Source of the DNA: Aulostomus chinensis
Lineage: Eukaryota; Chordata; Actinopteri; Syngnathiformes; Aulostomidae
DNA length: 64,000 nucleotides
Assembly (NCBI GenBank): GCA_037954235.1
Contig: JBBMOA010000002.1
Span: 18,885,009 to 18,949,008 of the forward strand
Direction of reading: 5' to 3'
Below the pieces are notes generated by a model. The model had not been told where the DNA came from. It worked only from the letters and a program-made list of their open reading frames with translations, and ran no database searches. Both the position numbers and the translations under genes were made by a program. Below are positions 23,971-36,560 of the stretch, in pieces; the first letter of the stretch is position 1, and each line of letters begins with the position of its first letter.

Positions 23971-26900
23971 AATGAATGCCTTGTAAATGTATAAAAACGC
24001 ATTTAAGTATCCATTCTACATTCCTAAAGTCGCAGCTGCAGCTATCTGCTTTTGTCACTTCCAGTCCTGTGCTCTGCCAGCTCAGCTTTTAAGACTCTGG
24101 CAGACAGGATGGAGCTTATATTTAACAAAGCTGACAGGTTGGACAGTAATGCAGTTGTCTGGGCTTTTATTTTGTACTTGGGATAGGATTTTGAAAAGCC
24201 ACAGCATGACAGAATGAAGTGCTTTCTGACAGACCCCACATGAAAGTTAAACTGTAGAAATGCATTCCCACAATCGCACAAGGCAACTTATTACCTTACA
24301 CTCTTGCAAACTTTTAAAAAGCTATGTTTTTCCTTAATAAATCCTATCATGTATAATGGCCAGTTTCCATTTCATTGAAATGTTTAATGACAATAATCTA
24401 ATATTTAGAAATGTTGAATAGACCCATAGGCAACTGGCAATACTCCAATAGGTGTATCATTTATGAAACACCACAAAGCCATAATTTGAGAGTCTGAGAA
24501 TAAAAAGGATTTGCTCCGGACAGTTGAAATTGTAACACAACTTCTGCAATTTTTAAATCAAAAGTAAGTGAACACCGATTTAATATCATTTTACAATAAA
24601 TATTGTGGTACTGCAGAGGAGATATCCTGCCAAAAAATAACATTCTACAGCCTTTAACACACCACTGTTTGATACAGAGATCCCCAAACTATCTGACCAT
24701 AATAAATTTAATGATTTTCAATGAAATTAGTGAGTTGTTTTTTTTTTTTACATTTACTTTAATATCACAGATCATATCACAATCACAATATCAACTGAAA
24801 GTAGGCCAGTATCTTAATTTGAGATTGCCCTTTTTCCAAAATGGTGCAGCCCCAGTTTTTAAAAAAATAACATGTAGTAATGTTAATGTGACTAAGTGTG
24901 TACAAGTGGATATTTTTGTCCTTGAGTGTAAAAGTTCATGAAAAAATATAATCTTTCTTGAGGCACTAACTTGGGGGAGTTTGGTTCTATTGGTAGTCAT
25001 AAACATAGAGCCAGGCCATCACCAAAACCCTTGAACATGATTTCTTTGGGACTACATATCTGTTACAGTCATTTTCAGTTTGATGAAGCTGGTCTTGAAT
25101 TTTATGGTTTAATCTGTTTTTTGCTTGTGCATGCAGCCTTAGAATATACACATATTTGTAATCATCCTGCCTTCATTAGGGAGAGAAACTTCCCTTCCTT
25201 TCTCCCTCAAGTGAGCCATCAGCTCAACTAATTAATACTCATCCAGATAAGATTAAAGTGTCAGCAAGATAGCATATTTTTGTGTTTCAGAAATGAAATC
25301 AGTTTGTCATCAGTCTTAATTCAAAGTTTAGTCATGGCCATTCTAGCTTGACAAAATGTATTTTTCTTAATTTTTTTTTCTCCATGACTGAAACTGTTTA
25401 TGCAGACATAATGCTCTATACAAGGCCATGAAGCCAAATATCAGGGAGCAGGTTAACTCATAGGGACTTGTGCTGTTATCAGGACTCAGGTTTATTGGTG
25501 ACTCAAAGTGAAGGCAGAAAAGGGCCCGGCTGCCAGGCAGCTGGTACTCTTCAAATCACTAGTGGGGACACCCACATTAGCAATCACCAAACATGACAAT
25601 GTACCACATTACAGCTGGAAACCATCAGGAAGAAAAGTTGAGACTATGGGCCTTCTCTAAAGCCTCTCTGAGCCCAAAGACTGTCTTGGCACTGTTGTTT
25701 ATTTGCTCATGTAAATGTGTCATTCTCAATTTATTCTTATACTTTAGCAAGAACAGGAAGAATCAAAGAGACATTTTCGCAGACACTTAATTTGATTTAG
25801 CGTTTTGATTGATCAGTCATGAAAATACATGTGTCACTACATTGATCTTATCCTCCAGACAATTTCACTTGCTTTGATTATTTGATTTGACCTAAGGCTA
25901 CAGCACATCCCAACCCCATTTTGTGACACGTTAAGTCTCCATTACAATATCCATGTTAAGCAGCTGTTTTTCATTCACTGGCCAAACAGCAACACCTTAA
26001 AATATACAAATGCTATATTTTTCTTGGATGTAGGACTGAGCATGAGAAAGAAAGTGACAACACGAAACAAGAAAAAGGATAATGATCAAATTTGGGGGGT
26101 TGGAGCAGTGATGAATGAGAATAGCTAACAACAATTGCTTCAATAGGGAAATAGGAAATTACTAAGTATCCTCTGCCTGGTCCATTAATGTGGCTGGGAC
26201 ATGAACCAAGACTTCCTGAATTGACAGGAAGCCATACAAATGTTGCCACTGAGTGATGGAGTGTGTACAGGAAAAGGGCGGGGCTGGTGAAGGCTTGTGG
26301 ACCTGGCATGCCCAGACAAAAACATTGTGTGATGAGCGCTACTCAGTGTGTTTAGAGCCTGGATGGCCATTCATCCACACCAGTCAGGCCTCCATGGCAG
26401 TGATTAGCATTGTCATCAATTTCCAGGCCCTCTATGCAGATGGCCCGCATGCTGGAGGTGCCAGCATAAGAGTGGCAGTTCTCTCTCACATAATCACTCT
26501 CTGGCCTCTGCTCTCATCTGTCCTCTTTATTTCCACAAAAAATAATCTAGGAACATTTGTATGGTTGTTTTATGTTCCTTCATTATATCTCTGGATTATC
26601 TTGCCAGCGCCTGTGCACTGATGAATGTTTCTGTGATGCTGGTGACGCAACTGTGGTGTTTCTTATGAGTTACTCATATTAGCATGACCAACATTTGATC
26701 TTTTAAATCAAGTAAACTCAGTTTTATGCCGCAGTATAAAAACACATAGCTGTAGAAGATGACAGTTAACCACAGCAGAGGGAGAGGTCTGATCAGCACA
26801 CTGCCTGGGGCACTACAGGGCTGCCGTGGGCTCTTCAGAGCCTCTGTAGATATACACAGCAATTAGGACCCACTACAAGGCGTGTGAAGAAAAAAAAGCA

Positions 26901-28980
26901 CTGCAGACAAACAGAGCATGGCATGTCAGTTTGACACCACATGACCACGCACAAAGGTCTGGTAAACGCACTTAAAACCTCTGACTACAACCCCTGACTC
27001 TTCTCATATGGCATTGTCTGCATATACTTTTGCCATCTCGTCCCCTCCTCTCTTTAACTCTCCTCTACTCTCCTCACATCTCAAAGCCAAGATGATGTGC
27101 CTAATAATTAAAGCAATTCTGTATGAGCTGGAGAGCCCCTGAGCATCTGTGTGTGTCAGACTCCTGACATGATACAGAGGGACAGCACAACTATTAAATA
27201 TCCATCATGCCACGCCACATCAGTTCTAATGCAATCAGAAACACATGAGTACGTCGGCTAAGTCCCCTTCCATCCACAATGATTAAAGAAGTCTTTAATT
27301 TCAAAGACAAATAAAAAATGCAGGATCATTTTATCAAAAATGTAAATGACCTGTCTCTTTGCATGACATTTACCAGTGACAGAGCCAGAGCAAATAGGAA
27401 TGTCTGTGTACTAGTGCGAACAGCAGTTCAGTGACTATGTTCTCCTCATGGCCAATATTCTATGACGATGTCCTACACATCTTCTATACTTCCATGTCTC
27501 TTTCATCAAAACTCAGGACAATCACAGCAAGGCAAACTTGAGCATCAGCTCTCCACTGTAGACACTGCTGCTTCCCACTTGCTCTGACACCTCTCTGAAG
27601 CTCCAATAGTCTGTCTCTGTCCAGAGAACTCTCTGATAAAGAGAGCAAACAGATCAACCCACACATCCCTGCCAGGTCAATACACAAAATACATCCCCAT
27701 TCCAGGTTTAACTTGAAACACAGCCACTGGCTCCACTGAAGAAGATTAGCTAAAAACAATAGCAAGTTGATTGAAAGATGCATACCAACAGCAACCTGCA
27801 GAAAAGAAACATAGCTGCCGCTGATGTACTGTAACCAAACACCTGAGGTTCAACCAGCCAAGCAGATTTAATAAGAAAATAGTAAATGGGTCATTGAGAA
27901 GTAACGTTACTGCAATGACCAGCCGCTGGAGCTAAATTTTTCCCTCTCCCACAAGTCAAACACACAAAGAAACTCCTACCTAATGGTAACTCTGAGGGGA
28001 CACAACTCTGCAAATACAGAGGACTCTTAAATCATAATGTCATGGTGGTAGAGGTAGAGTTGCTGATGACTAGCAGCCGTTGGCAATGGGGGATGGTATC
28101 AGCCATTGGCCCAACTCTGGATGCCATGTGCTCCGTCAACATTAATGAAGAAATTGCACAGGCATCGCCTACACTTATATTGATCTTGGCAAAGGTCAAA
28201 AGTAAAAAAAAAGGAAAATTTCAACAATGTGTCCTCAATATAATCATGCAAGAGATGCAACTTGTATTCAAGAAATTTGAATTTGACAGCGAGGTGGAAG
28301 GATATATGGCAAGTCAGTGCACAGAAACCACAGGGAATGTCAGAAATGGCTCACATTCAGTGCAACCCACAACCACCTCCATTACGCTCATGTTTATGCA
28401 AAGAAAGACTGAAGTCTTTTGATTCCACATAGAGGCTTTTGATTTGGTGCTGAGAGTCTGCTGGCAGCCTTTCAACACTGTACTTCAGGTTCAGCCGTTC
28501 ACTAATCAAGCTCAGATGGGGCAGGGCATGGGCGTGAGGTTGGATGGTATAAATGGGAAACTGGAAAGGATTTTTGGGGGGAAGGTGCATCGTCTTTTTC
28601 AAATAAGATGGTTTTCATGGTCCCTATGCATGTCCCTGTATTACCCCACAACCCTTTGCTTTATGCACATGTTAGTGCTGTCTCTCACAAACAGAGACAC
28701 TCGAAGCATTTTGGAAGGCTGATGAATACATTACTTATTCACACAAACTTGATCCAGACATAAACAACTTTCAAGTGCATCTTTTTGTACAGGAAGATCA
28801 GGAAGTGCCTTGTCAACAACTCCAAGCTGTCCTTGGCACAAGTTTCTCCACAGTTTGTCTGAGTTAACTTTGAATCTATGTTTGACAAAGGTTCATTCAG
28901 TAGCATGCCAGGACCTATAAAGAAGAGAGGGCAATGACTATGAGCAATTTCATAATCATGTATTTCAGCAGCCTTAGTGA
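23971..28980. other. Non-coding stretch, no gene recognised
   Basis: The longest frames here are 122 codons (26253-26621, plus) and 126 codons (28042-28422, plus). Neither shows a recognisable domain. The 26180-26640 segment is GC-richer and non-repetitive and could be a conserved regulatory block, but nothing in it is decisive. No transposon ends or RNA genes were seen. Confidence 0.45.
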
Positions 28981-29026
28981 GCCTTATCACCTTAGCCTTA
29001 GCCTTATCACCTTAGCCTTATCACCA
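28981..29026. repeat. 20-bp perfect tandem duplication
   Basis: AGCCTTATCACCTTAGCCTT occurs twice head to tail (28981-29000 and 29001-29020), followed by a partial third unit (ATCACC). Within the unit CCTTA recurs, so it is a small minisatellite built by slippage. Confidence 0.9.
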
Positions 29027-29062
29027 CATTTAATTAACAATATCTGGGTTTGGGGTTTTTTC

Positions 29063-29077
29063 GGGGGGGGGGGGGGG
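29063..29077. repeat. 15-base G run
   Basis: Fifteen consecutive guanines, directly preceded by a TTTGGGGTTTTTTC stretch. The length is likely to vary between individuals and is error-prone in sequencing. Confidence 0.9.
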
Positions 29078-29090
29078 ACTCAGTACCTGG

Positions 29091-29126
29091 CAACATTGTA
29101 CTTTTTCTCAAAAAAGCACAATGTTG
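29091..29126. repeat. Short hairpin (16-bp stem, one mismatch, 4-base loop)
   Basis: The arm CAACATTGTACTTTTT (29091-29106) pairs with AAAAAGCACAATGTTG (29111-29126), with a single A/C mismatch. It lies 13 bases after the 15-G run. It is too short for a typical microRNA precursor. I see no flanking duplications that would make it a transposon. Confidence 0.7.
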
Positions 29127-29930
29127 CAATGTTGGTTTTCAACATGGCAGAATCGTACATTTTGTGAACAGAAGGGTACACAATTGTACATATTTTTGTA
29201 AAGAGTCCCTGGATGACCCCCAAGTGTGTGGTCCAGCATCTTGATTGAATCGTCTGGATGGGCGTTCTCAAGATTAAATGTGAAAAAAAGGTTTGAGTCT
29301 ATTATTACACCTGTGGCCAACCATTTAAAAAAATACATGAAAATGATGAATAAGTGAAAATCCTTCCGTTTTTTTCCCAACTACAATATATGCAACTTAA
29401 TGATATGTTAAATGAGTTGATATGACTTCTACTGGTGGGCAGTGGTTTTTCAGTGACAGATTGTGATTGACTGATTGAAGATGTTCAGAGTGCCCATAAG
29501 CTAGTAGGATTTGCAATACTTAGTTGCAATACAACATATGAGCTGCTATGTTTGTATAGTTATGTGGCAACTGAAACATCTGAGCATTTTTCATATTAAT
29601 ATGCTACAAAACAAAAATAATTATTTTTAAAATGGAGCAAAGCTCTTGTGTTTTCAAATAGAAAGTTTCCTCTCTCTTCTTTCTTTTTAACTTTTCAGCT
29701 TTACTCAAAAATGATTTCCCATGACTGGAATAGCTTCTATGGAAGTTTGGTGGACTGTTTTTTTAGACGGTCTCCTCCCACTCACAAGGGTATACAGACA
29801 TAAGCCCAAATTAGTCATATATTCAAGAATATGGGGGTGCAGAGTTCTGTCTAGTGGGGAACAGAAAGAGTTTGGTGTTGTGAGGGGCATTTAGGGTCAA
29901 ACACAAAAACACAAGTGTACTGTTATTAGT
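29127..29930. other. Non-coding stretch, nothing recognised
   Basis: AT-rich unique sequence between the two long G runs. No gene or mobile element was recognised. Confidence 0.55.
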
Positions 29931-29948
29931 GGGGGGGGGGGGGGGGGG
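29931..29948. repeat. 18-base G run
   Basis: Eighteen consecutive guanines, the longest G run in the window, within ordinary AT-rich sequence. On the opposite strand it is a C run that translates as polyproline in a short spurious frame. Confidence 0.92.
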
Positions 29949-30249
29949 CATGTCTACATTAGTGAGCACCTCAGCCAGAGATCCCACCAAATGATCTACT
30001 GAGCCTGTCAACTACAGGCTGGGGGTGAGGGGTTCTGGGTACCAAGTCAGTTAACATGACGAGGGAGCCACACAGATAAATCACAATTCACTCAGGGAGC
30101 AGTCACACTCAATGACATATTCACTGGCTGGCTCTACAGCTCATTTGATAACGCTCTTGCCATACCATTCATTTCTCTGAAGGATGAAAGGGAGGCTGAA
30201 AATGTCATCAGCTCACTGAGGCAGGAACACCACTGACTCAGAATAAAGA

Positions 30250-30460
30250 GGGAGGGAGGTGCCTCATAATTAATTAAGTTTTTTAACCCTGCTACAGCCA
30301 GGGAGACATCCCACTATTTACCGAGGGTCTTTCAATTAGACACATGTTGTAATTAAATGCTGTGTCACAATGCTGTTAGGGTCTGCCAGATTTATGCTCC
30401 AGGAAAGTTACCACCATTTATTATCATGATGGATGGCACAACCTAAAAAGAATATTGTTT
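30250..30460. promoter_or_regulatory. Candidate conserved non-coding block
   Basis: TAATTAATTAAG (about 30268-30279), TTCAATTAGAC (30331-30341) and TGTAATTAAATG (30349-30360) give several homeodomain-type cores within 100 bases of non-repetitive sequence. The texture suggests an enhancer; the evidence is motif density only. Confidence 0.2.
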
Positions 30461-31962
30461 GGGTCCCTATAGCAAAGCTTTAGCAATTACATGATAATAG
30501 AACTCATATTCATGTTATATATTTATGTCAACCACCCATCAACACATAGAAAGTGTCTTTCAAATCTACACCAGAAACTTAGAAACTTTAATGCTAAAAT
30601 AACTGGACAAAACCCATAAAATAAATAAAATAAAAAGAAATTACAAGATAAAACATTTCACCACATCAAGTGAATTAAGTGTAGCCTTGCACAAACTGCT
30701 ATTCATAGGTCCAAAAAGTGTTTTTTTTTCCTTTCAGTATTTAATAAAATAATTACATGCTTTGATGGCATCACCTATATTTGAAGCGCAAAACAATCAA
30801 AAATCACTAGGTTTGCTCCCTTGATGTAATAGGGTATCAAAGACAGTGTCTCCTCTCTTTTCTTGACAGTAAAGAAAGTGAGTGAGAAACAGAATGAGAG
30901 TGGCTTCTAGGTGCCCCGTCTTCACTATGTGGCTTACTGTGAAGTCAGAAAGGCCTGAACATTTGCTGGTACAACAGAAGCCGAGCCATGACGCTCTTCT
31001 TTAGATATGTCTCCAGGACATGGTGGGGTCATCTTGGCAGCACAACTTTTTTGTTTGATGTACTTTAAAGTGTCTGTCTTTATAGCCTAGGATCACACAC
31101 CCGCTGTGTTGTTTTACTTTGTTTACATCTTCTTGATCACATGGATGGTTTGTTTGAGGACAGTGTTTGCAAGTATTTCCCTCAAATAAGATTCTGTTGT
31201 ACCTTTACTAGACAACATTTATACTTTGTTCTTTTTCTAACGATAATGCACTTTTCTCAAAACACCTATTAAAATGAATGTAATATATGTCATTCTGAAA
31301 TCTATCTCCAAAACATTGCCTTAAAAATATCAATACAATAATAAAATGTGAAAAATGACAACATTGTGATCATAAAATTCTATATTTTTAGAATAAAATA
31401 TCAAAATGCTGACGAGGTATGATTTTTTTTTATTTTTTTTGCTAATGGCAGAGAACAGAATGAATGAATTAAATCTTAAGAAGAATATCAAACTTATATA
31501 CGGCCTGTAACGAACAAAAATCTGGACAACGGACGTAATGCTGTTTTGTTCTGCAGAATGTTTCTATCAACTGAAACTCTTACGGACAAACAACACAATC
31601 CATCCTAAATGTGTAATTTCTCAATGAAAATGAAATTGGAGTTGCCACCAAACACCTCAGCATTTTAACAGATGGACATGTCAGCCAGTTTTGAAATCAT
31701 CCATACAATCTCCAAAATTCAGAATTAATATGTATCCAAAAACTTGACAACACTAATGTGTCCTACCACAATGGGATCTACCGCAGATGGAGAAAGGAGC
31801 ACTTCAGTCGTTTTTTATGTCTGTCTCACAACTGTGCCAGAGTCATGAAACATTATAAGTGCTAAGCTGAAATCAAGATAAAGGCCAAATTTGAAAATGG
31901 GTGTGGTTCCAGCAAGGACACTGAATAAAACTTCAACTGGTGACAGCACTTATACTACACAC

Positions 31963-31965
<3 letters not shown>
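30461..31965. other. Non-coding stretch, nothing recognised
   Basis: AT-rich unique sequence including a T8-A-T8 tract near 31422-31440. No supported genes or elements. Confidence 0.55.

Positions 31966-31994
<29 letters not shown>
31966..31994. repeat. (TG)14 microsatellite
   Basis: A pure TG run flanked by short inverted segments (ACACTACT before it, AGTAGTGT about 35 bases after it) that could form a small stem around the array. Confidence 0.95.
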
Positions 31995-31999
<5 letters not shown>

Positions 32000-34643
32000 C
32001 AAAACAACACAAAAACACTGAGTAGTGTGTCCTTAATTCCATGTAACTATGTCAAAAGAAATTTATATAGTGGCAAATAACTAAAATTGCACCCGCTCTT
32101 CATATTCTCCTCTGGTGCCTTTTTCTATTCTGGTGAGGGCACTGGCCAAACTATGTGTAGTGTGCGACTGTAATGATAGGTTTACTGCTTTTGAGTACAG
32201 TCTACAGGTTTAAACATCACTAAACATTGCTCTACAGCAACATTAGTGGTCATGAAATCCACAGAACACTTTTAATACCATGTGTAATGTCGCATAGAAG
32301 CACAGTGTTTCGTTCTAAAATTCATGGGCTGACTACATTTCTTTCTTTCTGTGTTTTTATGTCCTTTGTTAAAACACACTTTATGAGTGTTTTCTGTCAC
32401 TTAGCCTGCTGCCAATCTTCCCAGTTGGATGCTCAGTGAAATTGATGCACACTATGAAAGACTTGCCCATTTGGAGCTCCCCACAATGAATGTTGTTGTA
32501 ATTCCTCCTGTCATGGGGGCAATGAATGTTCCATGTTTTCTTTTTTTCCCTCCCTTTTCTTGTTTCCTACACGTGGACAGCAATTTACATGGAGACATTA
32601 ATGTAACTGTCATGTTCTATCCAAGGGCAGTGAAGCAGAACCCCTAAAACACAACCAAGCCACAGCGCTGACGCTCAGAGCACCCAAGATTGAGCAGCAA
32701 CGCAGAGTTAATGGAATTAAGTACAGAATTCCCCCATCCAACAACATCCACACAGAAAAAAATACACATTTTAATAAGCTTTGGCTGAGAAATACATTGT
32801 AAAAAAAAAAAAAAATGCATTTATGAATTTAATGTGTATGACATAATGGAAGGGCTATGAGAGGAAGGTGAAAAATATCATGTAGCAGCATCAATTTTTG
32901 TATGGTTTTCTACTTGTCTTATTTTTCTATACAATAAAAAGGGAAACTCTTCCATCAGATAATCTGTAAATTATGTCTAACAACATTTGTGCTGAAGTAA
33001 TGTGTCATCAGGCTACACTTAAAGTTCTTATGGTTTATTTCCTGCAAAACTCTCCACCTCACAGGTCAACTATCTAACATCGGAGAACGAAAGGTCACAG
33101 GGGAGTGTGACAGACAGTGGAAGGCTTTTGGGGGACACAGAGAAACAAGGTCATGTGCCTCTGTATTACATGTTCAAAATCTACCTTATTTCCCCAAGGA
33201 TCCTAAACACAAGCCTTGGCTAAATGGAAGATCAGAGTGCGTGTGCATGCAAGTGTGCACACAGTTTACTGGGTCAAAAACGGACGAAAAGTTTTCTCTA
33301 AACAAACGATGCGTTTACCATAACTTTTTGACTGTGTCATTTACATGGTACAAATACAGTATGTTTGCAAACTTACGAGAGTTGAATTTTCCAGCTCAAT
33401 TTCTCCAGTTTGTATTGTATTAGCAGAGGAGGGCACAAGGTTGGGATAGAGCTATATTGTTTCATTTACAACCCTTCAAATTTATCAAAGTCAAATTGAC
33501 ACCAATCAAATAGACTGGAGAAAAGGAAATGAGCAACTCCAAACAACAATGAACAACCTCGCAGCAACCCCCAACCACAAGGGCTATCGTTAACAGCAAC
33601 AAACTAGCCGCAGTGGCAACTAACAATGGCAAGCCAATGGACCTGGTTGAACAGGTGATTTCCATGATGGACAAATTGATCCCAGACTTGTCTAAAAACA
33701 CACCAGTCTCAAAGAGGATATTTCAACTTTGGCTCAAACATTTTTGCACCTTTGTTGGCAGAAGCACCCCACAGGACTGTCAACTTCCTCCCGAGATGCC
33801 ACACGTGAGTTATAAAAACACTGCAGTTGAAACTCTGATGCCTTGCCAAGGCAGATGTAGTTATTTCGTAAACTGAAAACAGAAAATGCAAATGTACAGA
33901 TTACGGTAAAAAGGGTACCCAATACCCCAAATAACAATGGTTGGAAATCTACAGCTGTATGTTTCCTGTTGGTACAATAATCATGCAAGCTATTTTAAAG
34001 ATGTCACCATTTCTCATCTGCTCAGATAAACAGGCACACTTCACACTTCACCTTCCCATATTACTGCTAGGACCCATCTATCTCCCAACAATATACAGCA
34101 GGATCCTTGGAAAACATCGCTTAAATGTAATTTAGTGTTTTATTTGAGATTTATTCAAAATCAGCCTTAATAAACAAAGCATGGTTTCTCTGTGAAATCC
34201 AATAAAAGGGAGCACATGTCACAGAGCTCCTGACAGCCTTGACTTCAAAAGCATAAGGGTGGAGATGAATGCAGCGGTACGGGGGTGGAGGGCATGATTA
34301 GCAGCCCACTTGGCTTCTCTCCCTGTCGTATATGCTGTATATACATAGCATCAGTCACCTTCCCATCACCTAATTAACTCCTTCACCTTTAAACAACAAA
34401 GTAGCATACTTCAAACTGCTCTGTCTGACTGATTTGACACAAATGCTTTATGAGTATTTTTTAAATGAAAGGCCATTTTGAAGATGGAACACACACTGCT
34501 AATAGCCATCAAATGCTTCAATGGCTAGTTCTTTTTCTAGCTGATTAAAGTTGTTGGAAGGTTTGGAGTGCTTTCTTGGTCCAAATGCTGACAATTTTCC
34601 ACAGAATTGCCCTGTAAGGTGCAATGAATTGTGCACAAATATG
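31995..34643. other. Non-coding stretch, nothing recognised
   Basis: No recognisable gene. An 87-codon plus-strand frame at 33613-33876 has no recognisable domain or splice context and is probably chance. A 14-base A run lies near 32802. Confidence 0.5.
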
Positions 34644-34697
34644 TACACACACAAACAAACACACACACGCACACTCACACACACACACACACACACT
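34644..34697. repeat. Imperfect (CA)n microsatellite
   Basis: CA array interrupted by AAACAA, CG and CT units, ending in a pure stretch of 18-20 bases at its right end. Confidence 0.9.
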
Positions 34698-36520
34698 TGC
34701 TCAGCTTTGTCTTCACACCATCATTCAGTCTCAGCCAGCAGGTGAAACTTCTGCAAATTATAGCCTGAGGGCAGCCTTTGCTGCTCAGTGTTCTATGCTG
34801 TTTGATACTGTCTGCCTGGAATTGGTGAAATTTCAAGTTACTCTAATTGAAATTTCTCTTTTCATTATTCTATTGATACTATGTGCTGCATAAGACTTTG
34901 CATGAAACACTGATTCTTCTTGAAATTAACATTTGGTCAGAATTTTGACATGCTGATCTAATAATTCTGCATGTCCATGTCAATGTTTGACAGAGCTGTA
35001 GCATGAATCTAATAGTTAGCTTGACAAAAGGGTAGCTTAGGAGAGAGAACATCTGATGTCTAGCCAGTGACTTCAATAATTAGATTAACTTAAGAATGTC
35101 CAACAAGGCTTCATCAGAATTTTGTTTTATATTGTTTTGGTCAGTATTGGTCAGGCTCTGTCACTTTTAGTTTTTAAGTGTTAATTATTTGTACAAAGTA
35201 TTTGAAAGTACATAAATTGTAAACATTTGTATAACATGTCACTTACTTGATTGTCCCACCCTCCAGGCAAAATTGAATAAATCTTGAACAAGACACAATG
35301 GAAGGGAGCGCTTTTTTCTGCTTTTTTTTTCTTTCATTTTGTATGTGTTAAAGTATTTTTTGTGCATTTCTAAATGTTTGCATTTTCCTTTTGTAGGCCT
35401 TTTACCATTTCTTGTCTTTTTAGACTTGGAGCTCATTTCTATAATGTTTGTGCTTTTGCTTTTATATGAGTTTTGTCCTAAGGAGCCACACAATCTTGTT
35501 TTGAAAACTTGCATAAAAAATAGTGATTGTCAGGCTCCATTTAATTCCTTTGGCATACTGTTGGTCATTACTCAAATAAAGAGTTGTATAAAATATATAA
35601 TTTCTTCATTTGTCTATTCCCTGAAAATTATATTTGTCACAGGCATACTGAATAATTAACTGACCTTAGTTCAAAGATACATTTATCCACCAATGGGGTA
35701 GAAAGCAAAGGATTTAAATGCAAACTCCCTGGTTAAGTAAGTCCTTTGTTCACGATAATAAAACTGCTCAGAATTTTACATGCGGTGGTTCTGCTCATGT
35801 GTAAAATGTGCCTACATCACTTCTCTGTGTGCTTTGCTGTGTGTTTTGGGTAGAGGGTGGGAGGTCTCTGGGTTATGTTGGTGATCTAAAACTGATTTCT
35901 TTCTCTAAGTGCGCAGGATCTGCTTGGCATGCTCTGCGTCTCTTTTCTCCCTGCTATAGGCTCTGCTGGCTATAGCTTGTGGCGCTCCCAGTGGAGTAAG
36001 CTCTTTCCACTAACAAAATGCAAAATACAAAATTAATAAAAACACCCTTTGAAACTGACAAATATGCCTCAGGCAAACTATCGGCCCGCCGGCTGCTTAA
36101 AATTTAATCAGTATTTTTTCTTTATTTATTTATTTTCCACGGCCATGCTCATCTTTTTAATAACATGTTGCTGAGACTGTCTGTATACAAAGTTTTCCTC
36201 TGTCAAGAATTACATAGGGCCTGTCAGTTCATGGTCTCTCTCCCTCAGGGTATTGCCACAAAATAAACTTAGATTCTTTCTCCTTTTTTCATCCAATAGC
36301 CTTAGTCCTTGTCCTTCTCTTCTCTACTTTTCTGCCTGAGCACCTTCCAGTGACTTCCATCCTGGAGAGCTACATGACAACAGAGAGATCGACTCACATT
36401 CACACAACTCCAATTTGCTGTAATTTCCTTGTATTGTGAATTGCCAGGGAAGGCAAATGACAAGGAGTGACTAAAATGGTAGAATTGTTGATGTTGGAAA
36501 GCAACAAGGAATTCCCTGAT
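34698..36520. other. Non-coding stretch, nothing recognised
   Basis: AT-rich unique sequence. The 106-codon plus-strand frame at 35339-35659 is hydrophobic simply because it crosses T-rich DNA. No element or RNA gene was seen. Confidence 0.5.
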
Positions 36521-36560
36521 CCCCCCCCCACACACACATTCACACATGCGCACACACACT
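36521..36560. repeat. C9 run followed by an imperfect (CA)n microsatellite
   Basis: Nine cytosines lead into CA units interrupted by TT and TGCG. Confidence 0.85.

Noticed and set aside
26253..26621. 122-codon plus-strand open frame with hydrophobic C-terminal half
   Set aside because: It overlaps minus-strand frames of similar length in a GC-richer patch. The hydrophobic part comes from pyrimidine-rich DNA and is not evidence of membrane segments.
28042..28422. 126-codon plus-strand open frame
   Set aside because: No recognisable domain, no splice context, and codon content follows local base composition. A frame this long is not surprising in 64 kb read in six frames.
33613..33876. 87-codon plus-strand open frame with an ATG start
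   Set aside because: Superficially protein-like at its N-terminus, but there is no domain or splice signal and two minus-strand frames overlap it.
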